Shown here piece by piece: positions 43,777 to 52,379 of a stretch of 64,000 nucleotides of DNA (positions are counted from its first letter, which is position 1; each line of letters begins with the position of its first letter). Under the pieces are notes generated by a model that saw nothing but the letters and a program-made list of their open reading frames with translations, had not been told where the DNA came from and did not search any database. Source of the DNA: Larkinella insperata (GTDB lineage Bacteria > Bacteroidota > Bacteroidia > Cytophagales > Spirosomataceae); assembly GCF_026248825.1 (NCBI RefSeq), contig NZ_CP110973.1, positions 5,911,501 to 5,975,500 on the forward strand. Direction: 5' to 3'. The position numbers and the translations under genes are program-made.

Positions 43777-45355
43777 GGCGTAGGCTCCTTTTTTTTAATG
43801 ATACATTTTTCAGCTCATACTTAATACCCTGCGAATGAGCAGTTTCCCGGAAATCCTGCAAAATATTGTAAATATCGTGATCAATAAACGACGCGTACGT
43901 CCCATCGACCAGTACCTGATCCCCCGGCTGCAAATCACGCAGGGTCTGCTTCAGTTGCGGTTTGACCAGAAAATACAAGTCTTTCTGGAATTTGATCAGC
44001 ACCTTATTGCCATCCCGTACCACGCGGAAAGCCGCCTGGAAGTTGGTAAACAGCACAAACAGAATACCGACCACCAGACCGATGCCGATCCCGATCAGCA
44101 AATCCGTGAACACAATGCCAAGAACGGTGACAATAAACGGGATAAACTGGTATACCCCTTCGTTATAGGTTTTTTTAAAAATTTCCGGTTTGGCCAGCTT
44201 ATAGCCCACGGTAATCAGCAGAGCCGCCAGACACGATAGCGGAATCAGGTTCAGCAGCGGAGCACCCAGAAACACCGCCACCAGCAGAAACAGGCCGTGC
44301 GTAATGGATGAAACCCTTGTTTTGCTACCCCCGTACACGTTGGCCGATGTCCGGACGATCACCGAGGTAACGGGCAGCCCACCAATCAACCCCGAAATCA
44401 TGTTGCCAATGCCCTGCGCCACCATTTCCTGATCGGGCGACGAAACGCGTTTTTGCGGATCCAGTTTGTCGGCAGCCTCCAGATTCAGCAGGGTTTCCAG
44501 GCTGGCCACAATGGCGATGGTGATGGCCGTAACGTACACTTTCGGATTTGTTAAGGCCCCAAAATCCGGAAAGTAGAAAACGGAGAAAATCCCTTTGTCC
44601 GGCTCGATCTTCGGAATCTGCACCATGTGCTGATGAGCCGACGTACCCAGGTACCAGTCCGGTTTAATAACCCGAAAAAGCTCATTCAGGCCGATGCCTA
44701 AAAGTACGACGACCAGCGCACCGGGAAAGTTCTTGAAAAAGGCAATCCCTTTCTTCGATCCTTTCTCCCAGAAAAACAGGAGCAGAAAGGATGCCAGACT
44801 GATGATGACCGCGCCGGTGCTGGCGGTAACCACAGCCCGGTAAATCTCCGAGAGGGTGTTCTCCCCATCGGCCAGTTGCTGAAACTCAAACTCGCCCTCA
44901 AAATCATTATCACGCCCCAGCGCGTGCGGAATCTGCTTTAGAATAATCACCAGACCAATGGCAACCAGGAGACCGCGGATAACGCTGTCGGGAAAATATC
45001 CGCTAAATTTACCTGCCTTTAACAGACCCAGCACAAACTGAATGATACCGGCCATAATCACCGCCGTTAGAAACACTTCAAACGCACCCAGGTTGTTGAT
45101 ACTGTCGGCCACGATCACGGCCAGACCCGCAGCCGGTCCGCTCACACTGACATCTGAACCTGATAACAACCCAATTACCAAACCACCGATCATGCCCGCG
45201 ACTAGTCCGGAGAATAACGGCGCACCCGACGCCAGCGCGATGCCCAGGCAAAGTGGCAAAGCAACCAAAAAAACGGATAAACCCGCTGGCAAATCGGATC
45301 GAAAGGTTGCTAGGGAATACTTTGATAGCGTCTTTAGGGGACTAAAGATTTCCAT
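43742..45355 (-). CDS. SulP-family inorganic anion transporter
   Basis: 537 residues, about 10-12 transmembrane segments followed by a C-terminal STAS-like region (about 440-537; LRDLQPGDQVLVDGTYASFIDHDIY). The N-terminal LPAGLSVFLVALPLCLGIALASGAPLFSG block and the AAGLAVIV segment are typical of SulP carriers. Its 3' end overlaps the carbonic anhydrase gene by 35 bases, pointing to bicarbonate (BicA-like) rather than sulphate transport; that is inference. A TAAATTTG -7 box lies just upstream. Confidence 0.92.
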   Translation of the reverse strand: MEIFSPLKTLSKYSLATFRSDLPAGLSVFLVALPLCLGIALASGAPLFSGLVAGMIGGLVIGLLSGSDVSVSGPAAGLAVIVADSINNLGAFEVFLTAVIMAGIIQFVLGLLKAGKFSGYFPDSVIRGLLVAIGLVIILKQIPHALGRDNDFEGEFEFQQLADGENTLSEIYRAVVTASTGAVIISLASFLLLFFWEKGSKKGIAFFKNFPGALVVVLLGIGLNELFRVIKPDWYLGTSAHQHMVQIPKIEPDKGIFSVFYFPDFGALTNPKVYVTAITIAIVASLETLLNLEAADKLDPQKRVSSPDQEMVAQGIGNMISGLIGGLPVTSVIVRTSANVYGGSKTRVSSITHGLFLLVAVFLGAPLLNLIPLSCLAALLITVGYKLAKPEIFKKTYNEGVYQFIPFIVTVLGIVFTDLLIGIGIGLVVGILFVLFTNFQAAFRVVRDGNKVLIKFQKDLYFLVKPQLKQTLRDLQPGDQVLVDGTYASFIDHDIYNILQDFRETAHSQGIKYELKNVSLKKRSLRHARTREDVISE

Positions 45356-45402
45356 AGAAAAATTAAATTAAAGAAGTAAAACTTTGTGTGATAGGAGTAA
45401 AT

Positions 45403-45410
45403 CAAATTTA
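45403..45410 (-). promoter_or_regulatory. -7 box upstream of the SulP-carbonic anhydrase genes
   Basis: On the minus strand TAAATTTG matches the TAnnTTTG consensus 48 bases upstream of the SulP start. No clear -33 element was found. Confidence 0.45.
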
Positions 45411-45480
45411 CAACTGCAAAATCGGGAAAATTTTTAACCAATTTTTAATCTTCGTAAAATTTCTAGAAATTATTAGATGA

Positions 45481-46728
45481 ATGATATTTTTGACTTTAAC
45501 CGAGCAACGATTTATCCAAGAAAATTCGAACGCTGATCCGCATACGTTACTCTTGCGCCAGACGGATTCAAACAACGTGCGGGTCAAGGTAGTTGCGGCT
45601 CAATTGGTGTCCCGGCAAAAAGCTCGGTTCAAATTGCCAAACTGGTATGCCAATCCGGAACTGGTGTTTCCCCCCGCCCTGTCGGTTGAGCAGGCGTCGT
45701 CGGAGCGGACGGCAGCTTACAAGGCTTCTCTTCTGAACCCAGGCGGTGCAAAACCAGCGCTGGTTGTTGATCTAACGGGCGGTATGGGCGTCGATGCACT
45801 GGCTTTTTCCCAACAGGCCGATCGCGTTATTTACGTTGAACAGCAAACCGATCTGGCGGAACTGGCGGCCCATAATCTGCCCAAACTGGGCGGCACCAAC
45901 ATTGATTTTCCGCACCAGACCGAACCGGGCATCCCGGCCGACCGCTTTTTGGCCCAATTTACGGGACCGGCCGACTGGCTGTACCTGGACCCGGCCCGGC
46001 GCGACCGTCAGGGTGGCAAGGTGGTCCGGCTGGAAGATTGCGAGCCCAACGTGCTGGACTGGTACCGACCCACCCACCCGACCGGCTGGCGACAAAAGGC
46101 CACTTCGGTGCTCTTGAAAACCTCCCCGCTGATTGACATTGAAACGGTTATGAGGCAACTTCCGGACGTGGCTGCCGTTCATGTGGTGTCGGTCGATAAT
46201 GAATGCAAAGAAGTCCTGTTTGTTTTAACGGCAAATGCGGGTCCGGACGTTACCCTACAAACGGTCAATCTTCGTTCTACGGGTGCGGATGAATTCTTTG
46301 CCTTTCGCCGGACGGAAGAGCGAACAGCGGAAGTCTCGTTTCACGATCCGATGCGTTACTTATACGAACCCAATCCGTCTTTACTCAAAGCGGGCGCCTT
46401 CCGCATCGTGGCCGAACGGCTGGGTTTGTGTAAACTGGCCCCGAATAGCCATCTGTACACCAGCAACGAACTGGTACCCGACTTCCCGGGTCGCTCGTTT
46501 GAGGTGTTGGGCAGTTGCAAACCGGATCGGAAAGAAGTGCAGTCTTTTTTACCGGAACACAAAGCGAACCTGAGTGTCCGGAACTTCCCGGAAGCCACTG
46601 AAACTCTGCGCAAAAAGCTGGGAATTGCCACCGGCGGTGACCTGTATCTGTTTGCAACGACGCTTTTTGATAACAAGAAACGAATATTAATTACAAGAAA
46701 ACCCATTCATCCATCGTTACTTTCATGA
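45481..46728 (+). CDS. Class I SAM-dependent methyltransferase with THUMP-like domain
   Basis: 415 residues. The N-terminal region is the alpha-helical part of this family; the methyltransferase core begins VVDLTGGMGVDALAFSQ (SAM-binding loop, about 94-110) and continues with WLYLDPARRD (about 165-174). The C-terminal region has the PG_1098 ferredoxin-like and THUMP-like modules (about 265-400). Homologues are widespread in Bacteroidota and presumed to act on RNA. The ATG at 45481 is preceded by an AT-rich stretch; the stop overlaps the next start (ATGA at 46725-46728). Confidence 0.86.
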   Translation: MIFLTLTEQRFIQENSNADPHTLLLRQTDSNNVRVKVVAAQLVSRQKARFKLPNWYANPELVFPPALSVEQASSERTAAYKASLLNPGGAKPALVVDLTGGMGVDALAFSQQADRVIYVEQQTDLAELAAHNLPKLGGTNIDFPHQTEPGIPADRFLAQFTGPADWLYLDPARRDRQGGKVVRLEDCEPNVLDWYRPTHPTGWRQKATSVLLKTSPLIDIETVMRQLPDVAAVHVVSVDNECKEVLFVLTANAGPDVTLQTVNLRSTGADEFFAFRRTEERTAEVSFHDPMRYLYEPNPSLLKAGAFRIVAERLGLCKLAPNSHLYTSNELVPDFPGRSFEVLGSCKPDRKEVQSFLPEHKANLSVRNFPEATETLRKKLGIATGGDLYLFATTLFDNKKRILITRKPIHPSLLS

Positions 46729-47435
46729 AAAGGTCACCATTTCACTCGTTCTTATCCGTCTTGTATTGCTCATGCCTGCTTAGCCTGACCGCAGGATTTT
46801 CTCCGGTTCAGGCCCAGACGGTATCATCGTCTTCGCAGAACGTCGACAAGGCGTCACTGCCCGGACTTAGCCTCGAAGTCCCCATCGAAGGGAAATTCGT
46901 TGAAAAGGAATGGGAGACCTTGGTGAAATCGTACGGCAAAGTGGCGACGGGCCGCAACGGTATTTATAAAATACCATCGGCCAACATTCCGGTTCTTTCA
47001 TCCGAGCCGCTGAATGTCGCCAGCAAGGTTGCCGCGGAAAAGAACAAGGCAACGATTTTCATGGCCGTCGATCAGGGTAATGGCAATTATGTCGCCCCGG
47101 GCAACGGGATGTACAGTGAGGTAGAAGCGTTGCTGAAGAATTTTGCCGAACGCACCCGGATCAACTACAACATCAAGCTGGCCAACGATTCGTACGTTGA
47201 AGCCCAGAAAAAGCAGGACCGGCTGACGAAACAGAGCGAGAAGCTTGTGCGCGATATTGAACGGAATAAAAAAGAAAAAGAGAACCTGACAAAGCGGCTG
47301 GAGGAAAACGCCCGCGAACTGGAACAGTTACAGCGTGACACGGAAACCAACAAAACCGATTTGAGTAGCTCGGGTAAAGACTTGGAAACTAAGAAACAGG
47401 CGCTGGAAGAAGCCAAATCGAAGTTTCCTAAATAA
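46725..47435 (+). CDS. Secreted coiled-coil protein, unrecognised
   Basis: 236 residues with a signal peptide (MKRSPFHSFLSVLYCSCLLSLTAG...VQAQ, about 1-30), a short globular region (about 45-140) and a C-terminal Lys/Glu/Gln-rich coiled coil (about 155-236). It overlaps the methyltransferase stop by 4 bases, so it is translationally coupled, although the two functions have no obvious link. Expected periplasmic location; role unknown. A strong terminator follows 125 bases downstream. Confidence 0.72.
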   Translation: MKRSPFHSFLSVLYCSCLLSLTAGFSPVQAQTVSSSSQNVDKASLPGLSLEVPIEGKFVEKEWETLVKSYGKVATGRNGIYKIPSANIPVLSSEPLNVASKVAAEKNKATIFMAVDQGNGNYVAPGNGMYSEVEALLKNFAERTRINYNIKLANDSYVEAQKKQDRLTKQSEKLVRDIERNKKEKENLTKRLEENARELEQLQRDTETNKTDLSSSGKDLETKKQALEEAKSKFPK

Positions 47436-47562
47436 CCTAAAAGGGATGAGCGGCAGACAACCTCCATCTGTCGATGCTCATTCTGCCAAAAGAAATAAAG
47501 TGGGTAATAGCGTTTACCAACTTTGAAGATCCCTGTGAGAGCGGTTTGTGGGGACAGATGAG

Positions 47563-47600
47563 GCCCGTCAGTCGGATTCCGGCTGGCGGGCTTTTCTTTT
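47563..47600 (+). terminator. Strong Rho-independent terminator
   Basis: Hairpin 47563-47591 pairs 13 positions with only two G-U wobbles and a three-base loop, followed by a T-rich tract (47592-47600). It ends the methyltransferase/coiled-coil transcript before the convergent murF-alr gene. Confidence 0.8.
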
Positions 47601-50076
47601 ATTCCCGGTAGAACACCCGCTTCACCCGCTCGCTGACACCCGTCAGAATTTCATACGGGATCGTCCCGATGCGGCTGGCCAGATCCGTAATGGAAACCTG
47701 GGGCCCAAACAGCATAGCTTCGTCCCCTTCCTGCGCCGGAGCCTCCGTCACATCAATCATGGTCATGTCCATGCAAACACTGCCCACCGTCGGGCAAAGC
47801 ACCCCGTTGACCCAAACCTGCCCAACCCCGTTACCCAGTCGGCGGTCGTAGCCGTCGGCATACCCGATGGCCAGGGTGGCGATGCGGGCGTCGTGGGTTA
47901 ACACACCCCGCCGGCTGTAGCCCACGGTTTCTCCGGCTTTTAGTTCTTTGATCTGGCTGATGACGGTTTTCAGCGTGCCAATGGGTTGTACCTGCAGCGG
48001 TTCCAGCCGGCTCGACTCCACCCCGTAGAGGCCAATGCCAAGCCGAACCATGTCCAGTTTAAATTCCGGCAACCGCACGATACCGGCCGAATTAAGCAGA
48101 TGCCGCAGCGGTCGGTAGCCCAACTCCTGCTCCAGTTTGGCCGCTCCCTCGATCAGCAGCCGGTGTTGCTCCAGGGAGAAAGCCGTATGTTCCGCTTCGT
48201 CGGACCCGACCAGGTGACTGAAAACCGATGCCACGCGCAACACCGGATTTTCCTTCAGCCGTTGGCCCAGCGCTGCCACTTCGTCCGGTAAAAAGCCCAG
48301 TCGGTGCATTCCGGTATCCAGCTTGAGGTGGATGGGCGGAAGGTCCATCGCCGGTTTCTCCTGCTTCAGAAACTGCAGCCATTCGGCCAGAATTCGGAAA
48401 CTATAAATTTCAGGCTCCAGGTGGTAATCAATCAGTTGCCGAAACGCCTGCGGGGAGGGATTCATCACCATGATCGGCAGGCGAATCCCATTCTCTCGGA
48501 GTGCTACCCCCTCGTCGGCGTAGGCCACGGCCAGGTAATCGACCCGGTGGTACTGAAGCAGGCTGGCGACCTCGGCGCTTCCGCTTCCGTAGGCAAACGC
48601 CTTGACCATCACCATAATCCGAGTCTGGGCGCCTACCCGGTTGCGGTAGAAATTCAGGTTGTGCGTCAGCGCATCGAGGTTGATTTCCAGAATCGTTCGG
48701 TGCGATTTCTGGACGAAACGATTGATAACGCTTTCAAACGAAAACCGCCGGGCCCCTTTCACCAAGATTACCGAGTCCATCAGTCCGTTCAGATAACCCG
48801 ATTGCAGCAATTCCTGGGTGGTTGCATAAAACCGGCTGGGTACCGTAAATACGGATTGAAACCGGCTGATTTCGGTTCCGACCCCGACCAGTTGATTGAC
48901 GGCTTTTTCGGCCACCATCCGGGCTATGGCCGGGTAAAGATCGTCGGCGCTCATGCCGGTTTCGAGCAAATCCGACAGGACCAGCACCTTCTGGCGGGCG
49001 GCATCCTGCTGGTTCAGGAAATCGAGCGCAATCGACAAACCCGCCAGGTCGTTGTTGTAGGTGTCGTCGATCAGCAGGTTGCGGTGAATGCCTTCCTTTA
49101 ACTCCAGCCGCATCGACACCGGCCGCAGCCGGGCGAAGCGATCCTGCAAAACGGCTTCGTCGGCAACGCCCAGCACCAGCGAAGCCAGCAGCACGTGCGT
49201 CGCGTTTTCGAGTGAAGCCGAATCCGAAAACGGCAGCCGGATGGGGTATTCTTTTCCATCCCATTGCAGCCTAATCAGGGTTCCGCTGGCGTGATTGGTA
49301 AATGAAACGACCACTTCAGCGGGTTCCTCGGTCGACCAGCTGATCAGGCGAATGGCGGGGTTGACGGCTTTGAGCAGCAGGTGCGTTTCTTCGTCAATTT
49401 CCGCGTATGATTTCCGGTAAATCAGCGTATCCGACTGCCGGAACAGGCGCAGTTTTTCAGCCACTTTCTGCTTCTGCGACCGGAACCCCTCGTTGTGCGC
49501 CGAGCCGATGTTGGTAAAAATGCCGACCGTCGGATTGATGATCGTCTGGAGGGCCTGCATCTCAGCCGGTTTGGAAATCCCGGCTTCAAAAATCCCTAGC
49601 GTGTGCTGTTCGTTCAGCGGCCAGACTGACAACGGAACGCCCACTTGCGAATTGTAACTTTTCGGGCTTTTCTGGATTCGAAAATCGGGGGAAAGAACCT
49701 GCGCCAGCCATTCCTTCACAATAGTTTTGCCGTTGCTGCCCGTGATGCCCACCACCGGAATGTCAAACTGAGAGCGGTGCCGGGCGGCCCACTCCTGCAG
49801 GGTTTTCAGGCTACTGCCCACTTCCCACACCCGGGCGTCGGGCCATTGCGCCAGTTGGTGCCGGAGTTCGGGCGTCAGGGCCGCCGTTTCGACCACAAAC
49901 TGCCGAACGTTTTTGCGGTAGAGTTCCGGGATAAACCGGTGACCGTCGTGGTGCTCACCCTGAATGGCAAAAAAAACAGCTTTGGCCGCTCCACCCGGCG
50001 TCGGTGACAGCAATTGCCGACTGTCGGTCAGCGGATAAACGTCCGACGTATTAATGTCAAATTCCTGAATTGTCAT
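47599..50076 (-). CDS. murF-alr: Bifunctional UDP-MurNAc-tripeptide:D-Ala-D-Ala ligase / alanine racemase
   Basis: 825 residues. The N-terminal half is MurF, with P-loop GITGSNGKT (110-118) and the ESYNSQVG-type substrate loop (KSYNSQVGVPL). The C-terminal half (about 456-825) is alanine racemase with PLP-binding Lys K492 (MVKAFAYG) and the IGYADGYDRR and GSVCMDMTMIDV blocks. Fusion of the two makes both D-Ala and the pentapeptide precursor in one protein, a common arrangement in Bacteroidota. The last step of cytoplasmic peptidoglycan precursor synthesis. It overlaps no neighbour; corA lies upstream. Confidence 0.96.
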   Translation of the reverse strand: MTIQEFDINTSDVYPLTDSRQLLSPTPGGAAKAVFFAIQGEHHDGHRFIPELYRKNVRQFVVETAALTPELRHQLAQWPDARVWEVGSSLKTLQEWAARHRSQFDIPVVGITGSNGKTIVKEWLAQVLSPDFRIQKSPKSYNSQVGVPLSVWPLNEQHTLGIFEAGISKPAEMQALQTIINPTVGIFTNIGSAHNEGFRSQKQKVAEKLRLFRQSDTLIYRKSYAEIDEETHLLLKAVNPAIRLISWSTEEPAEVVVSFTNHASGTLIRLQWDGKEYPIRLPFSDSASLENATHVLLASLVLGVADEAVLQDRFARLRPVSMRLELKEGIHRNLLIDDTYNNDLAGLSIALDFLNQQDAARQKVLVLSDLLETGMSADDLYPAIARMVAEKAVNQLVGVGTEISRFQSVFTVPSRFYATTQELLQSGYLNGLMDSVILVKGARRFSFESVINRFVQKSHRTILEINLDALTHNLNFYRNRVGAQTRIMVMVKAFAYGSGSAEVASLLQYHRVDYLAVAYADEGVALRENGIRLPIMVMNPSPQAFRQLIDYHLEPEIYSFRILAEWLQFLKQEKPAMDLPPIHLKLDTGMHRLGFLPDEVAALGQRLKENPVLRVASVFSHLVGSDEAEHTAFSLEQHRLLIEGAAKLEQELGYRPLRHLLNSAGIVRLPEFKLDMVRLGIGLYGVESSRLEPLQVQPIGTLKTVISQIKELKAGETVGYSRRGVLTHDARIATLAIGYADGYDRRLGNGVGQVWVNGVLCPTVGSVCMDMTMIDVTEAPAQEGDEAMLFGPQVSITDLASRIGTIPYEILTGVSERVKRVFYRE

Positions 50077-50088
50077 AAACCCGTATGC

Positions 50089-51180
50089 TTAAAACCACCT
50101 TCGCCGTCGGAAGTAAATGATCATCAGAACCGTCAGAACCGCCATGATACCCAACACGACAAAATAACCGTTGCGGGTGTGCAGTTCCGGCATGTTGTCA
50201 AAATTCATTCCGTAAACGCCCACGATAAAGGTTAGGGGCATAAAAATAGCGGAAAAAATTGTGAGTGTTTTCATGACCGAGTTCATCCGGTTGCTGAGCG
50301 TCGAAAGATAGACATCAAGCAGCCCCGTGGCCAGTTCGCGGTACGAGTCGATGCTGTCCAGCACCTGCACAACGTGATCGTAGAGGTCGCGCAGAAACGG
50401 GATGGTGGTGGGCCGAATCAGCTCGCTTTCTTCCAGCAACAGGCGGCTCAGCATTTCGCGCACGGGCCAGACGGCCTTGCGCATCAGGGTCAATTCGCGT
50501 TTCAGGGTATACAGATGAGTCAGCGTGTCCTGCCCGGCCTTCTGCCGGATGATGCTGTCTTCCAGCACTTCCAGCTTCTCCCCAATGGTATCAAGCACCA
50601 CAAAGTAATGGTCAACGACCAAATCCATCAGAGCGTAGAGAAGGTAATCCGAACCGTTGCGCCGGGTTTTACCCGCCGACGCCTGAATGCGGTCGAGAAC
50701 CGGCTGAAACAGGTCTGCCCGGCGTTCTTCCTGAAAGGAAATCAGGTAGTTTTTACCCAGCACAAAACTGAGGTGTTCACTGTCCAGTTCCTCGCTCGCG
50801 GGTTTGAAGTAGAGCATCTTCAGCGTCGCAAACAGGTAAGAACCGTCGTACTCCTCTACTTTCGGTTTCTGCTGGGAATTCATCACATCTTCGAGCAGCA
50901 GCGGATGCAACTTATACTGCTGCCCAATCCGCTCAACCACCCTAGGCTCGTGAATACCGTCCACATCCAGCCAGGACACCCTGTCGGATGTTGCGTCCGG
51001 TCGGCTGCACGAAGCCAGTCGTCTAATGTCTTCGACGGTGTAATTCGCTTCGTTGTAATCGATCCGGCGAATTTTGGTTTTGTAATCAATATCCTGACCC
51101 ACATAGATCAGGGTTCCGGGTGAGGCCCCTACCTTTTTCTCCGAATGTTTATACCGGCGTCTGCTCATAAACGTACTCAC
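50089..51180 (-). CDS. corA: CorA-type Mg2+/Co2+ transporter
   Basis: 363 residues. A large soluble N-terminal domain (about 1-290) precedes two C-terminal transmembrane helices, with the invariant YGMN motif (about 326-329, VGVYGMNFDNMPEL) at the end of the first. The protein forms a pentameric channel for Mg2+ and related ions. The two-helix tail and RRRRW end are typical. An alternative start is M5. A long nested hairpin occupies the spacer upstream. Confidence 0.94.
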   Translation of the reverse strand: MSTFMSRRRYKHSEKKVGASPGTLIYVGQDIDYKTKIRRIDYNEANYTVEDIRRLASCSRPDATSDRVSWLDVDGIHEPRVVERIGQQYKLHPLLLEDVMNSQQKPKVEEYDGSYLFATLKMLYFKPASEELDSEHLSFVLGKNYLISFQEERRADLFQPVLDRIQASAGKTRRNGSDYLLYALMDLVVDHYFVVLDTIGEKLEVLEDSIIRQKAGQDTLTHLYTLKRELTLMRKAVWPVREMLSRLLLEESELIRPTTIPFLRDLYDHVVQVLDSIDSYRELATGLLDVYLSTLSNRMNSVMKTLTIFSAIFMPLTFIVGVYGMNFDNMPELHTRNGYFVVLGIMAVLTVLMIIYFRRRRWF

Positions 51181-51181
51181 G

Positions 51182-51281
51182 GGCTACGTAGGCTCCCCGT
51201 GTTGATTTTGAAACGGCAGATTGAAAATTAAGTCCGTACAAAATGACAATACGGACTAAAATCTGCCCGGCCTACGTGGCC
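51182..51281. repeat. Nested three-arm inverted repeat
   Basis: Three sets of arms nest symmetrically: 51182-51193 with 51270-51281 (12 bp, one wobble), 51215-51222 with 51260-51267 (8 bp), and 51231-51238 with 51250-51257 (8 bp), around an 11-base loop. No gene fits. It lies between uspA and corA on the minus strand and could be a terminator, RNA leader or a small palindromic element. Confidence 0.6.
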
Positions 51282-51307
51282 TACACGTACCGATTGGCCA
51301 ATATGTG

Positions 51308-52174
51308 TCAGTAATTTTCTTCCGCGTGGTAGACCAGCACCGGTACGTCGGAGTTCAATACCATGCGCTTCGTCAGGCTCGGATTCAGTAATTTACTCAG
51401 AAAATCCCGTTCACGAGTTGCCATCACCAGCAAATCGACCTGATTGGTTTGCGTGTATTTCGTCAGGCCCTCAACCACATTGTCGGCATCAACGGTGTCC
51501 TCCACCAACCGCCCCTGCCCAAATTCCGACTCAATCTGCGCCCAATACTGGCTGTCTTCGCGAACATTCGGCTGATTAACCGCCTTAATTTTGACCAGCC
51601 GCAGGTTGGACTGAAACGTACGGGCGAGTTGCACAACCGGTCGTAAAATGTGATTTTCGTCGAATTCCAGTTGGGTGGCGTAGGCGATATTCTGCAAGCG
51701 AACCGGAACGCTTTGGCTGTGATCGAGCGTGGGAACTACCAGCACCGGGCAATGAGCCGTCATGGCCACATCGGCCGCCGAACTTCCCGCCAGCCAGTCA
51801 AAAAAGGAGTCGATGTGGCTTCGGCCCATCACAATCAGGTCCGGTTTCAGCTCGTCGGCTACGTCCACAATTTCGCTGTCAATGGAACCAACCCGGCTTT
51901 CGATGCGGGTTTTGAATCCCTCCCGTTCCAGCTGATCGGCAATTTCCTGTAGATTTAATTCCCCGACGTCTTCCATCTCCTGCACGGCCATCATCCCCAC
52001 ACCAACTTCGCCAGTTGGTAACGTAGAATCCGGAATATAGGGCTGGGTGACATGCGCGAGTGTTATCATTGTTTCCTGACCGCCCTGGCTATAATGTTTG
52101 GCCAGAAATTTTGCCCAGGCGAGGGCCAGTTCAGAAGTGCCAGTAAAGTCCGTGGGAACCAGTATGTTTTTCAT
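51308..52174 (-). CDS. Universal stress protein with two UspA domains
   Basis: 288 residues in two tandem UspA modules (about 1-145 and 150-288). Each begins or ends with typical pieces: MKNILVPTDFTGTSELALAWA, IVMGRSHIDSFFDWLAGSSA (G-x2-G-x9-G-S/A ATP-binding type) and LLVMATRERDFLSKLLNPSLT. Tandem Usp proteins are common in Bacteroidota stress responses. The second domain's nucleotide loop is less canonical. It is probably a single gene; the spacer to polA contains a long inverted repeat. Confidence 0.9.
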   Translation of the reverse strand: MKNILVPTDFTGTSELALAWAKFLAKHYSQGGQETMITLAHVTQPYIPDSTLPTGEVGVGMMAVQEMEDVGELNLQEIADQLEREGFKTRIESRVGSIDSEIVDVADELKPDLIVMGRSHIDSFFDWLAGSSAADVAMTAHCPVLVVPTLDHSQSVPVRLQNIAYATQLEFDENHILRPVVQLARTFQSNLRLVKIKAVNQPNVREDSQYWAQIESEFGQGRLVEDTVDADNVVEGLTKYTQTNQVDLLVMATRERDFLSKLLNPSLTKRMVLNSDVPVLVYHAEENY

Positions 52175-52282
52175 TTTGCGAGGGATTAGTGATTCTATAG
52201 TAACAAAAAAACAAGGAGTCCTTCCCGAAAACCTTGTTAATTCTTTATTATGAACACTTTTGGATGGAAACGGAAGCTGTAA

Positions 52283-52360
52283 CGCGGAGTTGAGCGTAGA
52301 TAAAAAGAGAGATGCGGAGGTACTTCGCTATATCCCTTTATAATTCCGCTCAACTCCGCG
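52283..52360. repeat. Intergenic inverted repeat with 14-bp perfect arms
   Basis: 52283-52296 and 52347-52360 are exact reverse complements (CGCGGAGTTGAGCG), with a 50-base centre that lacks an ORF. It lies after polA (minus strand) and before uspA, and could be a terminator or a short non-autonomous repeat. Confidence 0.6.
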
Positions 52361-52379
52361 AGAGCCCTTTTATAATAAC

